NCBI RefSeq assembly: GCF_015350805.1
Contig: NZ_JADKSG010000001.1
Location: forward strand, 1,116,001-1,180,000
Direction of reading: 5' to 3'
DNA from: Herbiconiux sp. VKM Ac-1786
GTDB lineage: Bacteria > Actinomycetota > Actinomycetes > Actinomycetales > Microbacteriaceae
DNA length: 64,000 bases
Each line of letters begins with the position of its first letter. Within the stretch, counting starts at the first letter, position 1. The notes beneath the pieces were generated by a model that worked only from the letters and a program-made list of their open reading frames with translations, was not told the origin of the DNA and did no database searches. Below are positions 61,209-64,000 of this stretch, piece by piece. The position numbers were made by a program, and so were the translations under genes.

Positions 61209-62687
61209 ATGTCCACCACCACCCGGAGCCCGATCACGGGATCCGTGCCCACCGCCGGTGCCGCCCGCGGACGGGGCACGGCGATCATCCTGTTCCTCTC
61301 GCTCGGCGGCCTCTCGTTCGCCGTGCTGCAGTCGCTCGTGGCTCCGGCACTCGGCACGATCGGCAGCGACCTCGGCGTCGCCACCACCGACGCGAGCTGG
61401 GTGCTGACCGCATACCTGCTCTCGGCCTCGGTGCTGACGCCGATCCTCGGGCGGCTCGGCGATATGGTCGGCAAGCGCCGCGTGATCATCGTGGTGCTCG
61501 CGCTGCTGCTCGTCGGCACGGTGCTCGCCGCGCTCGCCCCGAACCTCGGCGTGCTGATCGTCGCCCGCATCCTGCAGGGCGCGGCCGGCGCGGTGATGCC
61601 GCTCTCGATCGGCATCGTGCGCGACGAGCTGCCGAAGGAGCGCGTCAGCGTCACCATCGGCCTGCTCTCGGCGATCTTCGGCATCGGCGCCGGCGTCGGC
61701 ATCGTCGCGGCGGGCCCGATCGTCGAGGCGCTGTCGTGGCACTGGCTGTTCTGGCTGCCCGCGGTGCTGGTGGCCATCGCGCTGCTGGGAGCGATCTTCG
61801 GCATCCCGGAGTCGCCGGTGCGCACGCCCGGCCGGCTCGACCTCGTCGGCACCGCCATCCTGACCGTCGGCCTCGTGGGCCTGCTGCTGGCGATCAGCGA
61901 GGGCGAGAAGTGGGGCTGGGGCGACGGCAAGACCATCGGCCTTCTCGCGCTCGGCGCCGTGGCGCTGGTCGTGTTCGTGTTCGTCGAGCTGCGGGTGAAG
62001 GAGCCGCTGATCGACGTGCGGCTGTTCGCGCACCGCGGCGTCTGGACCGCCCACGTCGTCGCCCTGGCGTTCGGCTTCGCGATGTTCGGCACGTTCATCC
62101 TGGTGCCCACCCTGCTGCAGCTGCCCTCGGCGCTCGGCTACGGCTTCGGGCTGTCGGTGACGGAGGCCGGGCTCTACCTGCTGCCCACCGTCGTCGCGAT
62201 GGTGATCTCGGGCGTGCTCGCGGGCATCCTGATCCGGCGGGTCGGGCCGAAGATCCCGATGGTGCTCGGCGGGGTGTCGGTGACCGTGGCGTTCGTGCTG
62301 CCGGCGCTCGGGCACGGGGAGACCTGGCAGATCCTGCTGTCGGGCATCCTGACCGGCATCGGCATCGGCATGGCCCTCGCCGCCACCTCGAACGCGATCG
62401 TCGAGAGCGTACCGGCGGCACAGACCAGCGAGGCGATCAGCGCGAACACGGTCATCCGCACGGTCGGCAGCAGCGTCGGCACCGCGGTGATCGCGGCGCT
62501 GATCTCGTCGAACGTGTCGCCGCAGGGAGCGCCGCTCGACGACGCGTTCACCGTGGGCTTCTGGGCGTCGGCGGGGGTCGGGGTGCTGGCGATCCTCGCG
62601 GCGCTCGTGGCGCCGTCGCTGCGGGCGCGCCGTCGCGAGGCGGCCGCGGCGGGCGTCACCGACGCCCCCGAGCTCGAGGGGCGCTAG
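61209..62687 (+). CDS. MFS multidrug exporter, DHA2 (14-TMS) family
   Basis: Membrane transporter of 492 residues. LVAPALGTIGSDLGVATTDASWVLTAYLL and TPILGRLGDMVGKRRVI (motif A) are typical of the DHA2 family, and 13-14 hydrophobic segments are present. The motif C-like GIGAGVGIVAAGPIVEALSW supports drug:H+ antiport. The ATG at 61209 has GAGGAG before it; the frame extends eight codons further but those lie on the operator region. Substrate unknown; controlled by the adjacent TetR protein. Confidence 0.92.
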   Translation: MSTTTRSPITGSVPTAGAARGRGTAIILFLSLGGLSFAVLQSLVAPALGTIGSDLGVATTDASWVLTAYLLSASVLTPILGRLGDMVGKRRVIIVVLALLLVGTVLAALAPNLGVLIVARILQGAAGAVMPLSIGIVRDELPKERVSVTIGLLSAIFGIGAGVGIVAAGPIVEALSWHWLFWLPAVLVAIALLGAIFGIPESPVRTPGRLDLVGTAILTVGLVGLLLAISEGEKWGWGDGKTIGLLALGAVALVVFVFVELRVKEPLIDVRLFAHRGVWTAHVVALAFGFAMFGTFILVPTLLQLPSALGYGFGLSVTEAGLYLLPTVVAMVISGVLAGILIRRVGPKIPMVLGGVSVTVAFVLPALGHGETWQILLSGILTGIGIGMALAATSNAIVESVPAAQTSEAISANTVIRTVGSSVGTAVIAALISSNVSPQGAPLDDAFTVGFWASAGVGVLAILAALVAPSLRARRREAAAAGVTDAPELEGR

Positions 62688-62690
62688 GCG

Positions 62691-64000
62691 CTACACACCG
62701 CCGCCCGCCGCGGCGCGGGCGGCGGCCTCGCGGGCGAGGGTGAGGTAGACCGCCGCCGTCCAGGTGTAGGCGCGGTCGCGGAGGCCGGCACCGGTCAGGG
62801 CGTCGAAGTTCTCGGCGAAGCCCGACCGCTCGCAGAGCCGGCGGAACCGGGCGCTGATCGTGTCGGCCAGCGCCGTCTCGCCCGCCGCCCGCAGGCCGTC
62901 CTCGACGATCGCCGTCGACGGCGCCCAGATGGGTCCGCGCCAGTAGCCGTCGGCCTCGTACTCGGGGGTGTCGACCAGCTGCGTCGCCGGGCCGAACTCG
63001 GTGAGGTGCTGCTCGATGCGGCGGGCCAGGCGCTCGGAGTGCTGCCGGGTCAGATGCGGCGAGGCGACGATGGGCAGCGTGTTCAGCAGCGAGGTCTTCT
63101 TGCTCGCGCGACCACCGGCGGCGGCGCGGGCGACGAAGACGTCCTCGTCCCAGAGGCCGGTCAGGGCCGCGAGCATCGCACCGCCCTCGTCGCGCCAGCG
63201 CGCCGCGTCGGCCGGCAGCCCGAGCTCGGCGGCCAGCTCGGCGAGCACCGAGAGCTGCACCACGAGGAACGCCGCGAGGTCGGGCGCCTCGATCAGGCGG
63301 TCGTGGTCGAAGGTGGTCGAGTTGTCCCAGCCGCTGTCGTTGCCGTGCTGGTAGTGGGCGAGCGGATGCCCGGGCACCCGTCTCCGCTCCAGCCAGAACC
63401 CCGTCCAGCGCACGAGCGCGTCGTAGATCTCCCGCAGCTCGACGGCGCCCACCGGTTCGGCGAGCAGCCCCCGCAGCTTGCGGAAGGCCCACCCGTGGAT
63501 CGGCGGCTTGACGAAGTTGTAGAGCACCTCGGAGTGCGTGACCGAGTCGGGCAGGGCGCCGCTCGGGTCCTGGAAGTCGAACACGATCCGGAACTGGTCG
63601 AGCGCCTCCGCGGGGAGGCCGGGCGCCAGGGCCAGGGCGTTGAAGCAGTGGTCCCAGCTCCACACCTTGTCCATCCAGTGCTTGGACATGAAGACCGACT
63701 CGCGCTCGAGGAACCCGGCCGGCGAGACAGTCGCCGACCAGAGCACGTAGGCCGAGGCCACCACCGCGGGTGAGTCCTCCGTGCGCCAGCCGGCGATGCG
63801 TTCGACGTAGTCGTCGAACTCCCCCGCGACGGTGTCGACGATGTCGTCGAACGCCGTCGCGGACGTGTAGGGCGCGAGCGCCGTCTCGTACTCCTCGATG
63901 ACGATCTCCCACTCGGCGCCGCGCGCGGTCACCGCGCGCTCGCTCTCGCCGAGCGCCTCGGCGCCGTGCAGCTCGAGCTCCCCGCGCAGCCGGCTGATGC
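62691..64000 (-). CDS. GH63/MGH1-like glucosidase, C-terminal part
   Basis: Glycoside hydrolase with an (alpha/alpha)6 barrel, incomplete at its N-terminus because the frame stays open to the right edge. Visible elements are FMSKHWMDKVWSWDHCFNALAL (the aromatic/Asp site), PSGALPDSV, KPPIHGWAFRKL, HGNDSGWDNSTTFD and ADGYWRGPIWAPSTAIVEDGL, which match the GH63 (mannosylglycerate hydrolase/alpha-glucosidase-like) group. At least 436 residues are present. No export signal can be judged. It ends four bases after the stop of the convergent exporter. Confidence 0.85.
   Translation of the reverse strand, partial: ISRLRGELELHGAEALGESERAVTARGAEWEIVIEEYETALAPYTSATAFDDIVDTVAGEFDDYVERIAGWRTEDSPAVVASAYVLWSATVSPAGFLERESVFMSKHWMDKVWSWDHCFNALALAPGLPAEALDQFRIVFDFQDPSGALPDSVTHSEVLYNFVKPPIHGWAFRKLRGLLAEPVGAVELREIYDALVRWTGFWLERRRVPGHPLAHYQHGNDSGWDNSTTFDHDRLIEAPDLAAFLVVQLSVLAELAAELGLPADAARWRDEGGAMLAALTGLWDEDVFVARAAAGGRASKKTSLLNTLPIVASPHLTRQHSERLARRIEQHLTEFGPATQLVDTPEYEADGYWRGPIWAPSTAIVEDGLRAAGETALADTISARFRRLCERSGFAENFDALTGAGLRDRAYTWTAAVYLTLAREAAARAAAGGGV

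Overview
The window is high-GC DNA with dense, short-gapped genes, frequent ATGA/GTGA stop-start overlaps and many GTG starts. The gene content points to a free-living actinobacterium, most likely of the family Microbacteriaceae: serS next to a HAD phosphatase and a lipid-kinase gene, pheA next to pgm, a maltokinase-like gene, small MGKLYYGG-type proteins and many LacI-regulated sugar ABC operons. The family assignment is an inference from gene content. No rRNA, integrase, transposase, phage gene or CRISPR array was seen, so this reads as ordinary chromosome.

Layout. 1-0.6 kb: end of a membrane acyltransferase-like (DUF418) gene. 0.6-9.9 kb: one plus-strand sugar regulon with a ribose/fructose-type ABC importer (ATPase, lipoprotein, two permeases), two aldo/keto reductases, a LacI repressor and a GH42 beta-galactosidase, headed by a promoter with two tandem AACGTT operators. 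9.9-15.1 kb: DUF2254 membrane protein, BCCT osmolyte transporter, and a drug-type MFS plus ThuA pair behind a LacI-type operator. 15.2-20.5 kb: TetR/alpha-beta hydrolase operon with a palindromic operator, an HSL-type esterase, and an MFS plus cyclophilin-like lipoprotein divergent from an XRE regulator. 20.5-24 kb: a small unknown protein, an AraC regulator, an SDR dehydrogenase broken by an internal deletion, a DUF8129-type protein and a dolichol-phosphate-mannose-synthase-like glycosyltransferase.

24.2-29.6 kb is a zinc acquisition locus of the Azt type: binding lipoprotein AztC, permease AztB, ATPase AztA and, unusually, two different AztD-like propeller lipoproteins, around a Zur-box-like palindrome. 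29.6-37.5 kb: small unknown proteins (one a paralogue of the gene at 20.5 kb), a secreted Ala/Thr-rich protein, PhzF, RidA, a Mug-type glycosylase, a stand-alone fumarate-reductase/succinate-dehydrogenase flavoprotein divergent from a LysR regulator, a VOC protein and a small secreted protein.

37.6-51.4 kb is housekeeping: tRNA-Ser(GCU), an LCP-family cell-wall ligase, hydrolases, tRNA-Ser(UGA), HAD phosphatase, serS, lipid kinase, a LysR-sensor-like protein with DUF5997 and an FGE-fold protein, maltokinase, pheA and pgm. 51.4-64 kb: TetR, an IPT-amidase lipoprotein, a small membrane gene interrupted by a stop at codon 5, a very strong hairpin, a maltose-type ABC operon with its own LacI and paired operators, a propeller/cell-wall-binding-repeat surface protein, a TetR/DHA2 efflux pair and the C-terminal part of a GH63-like glucosidase.

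No wholly new system could be demonstrated. The observations most worth following are the doubled AztD in the zinc locus, the uncharacterised small-protein paralogues, two broken genes (SDR and small membrane protein), the CDS whose stop codon lies inside a tRNA gene, and the tandem repeats and long palindrome in intergenic DNA.
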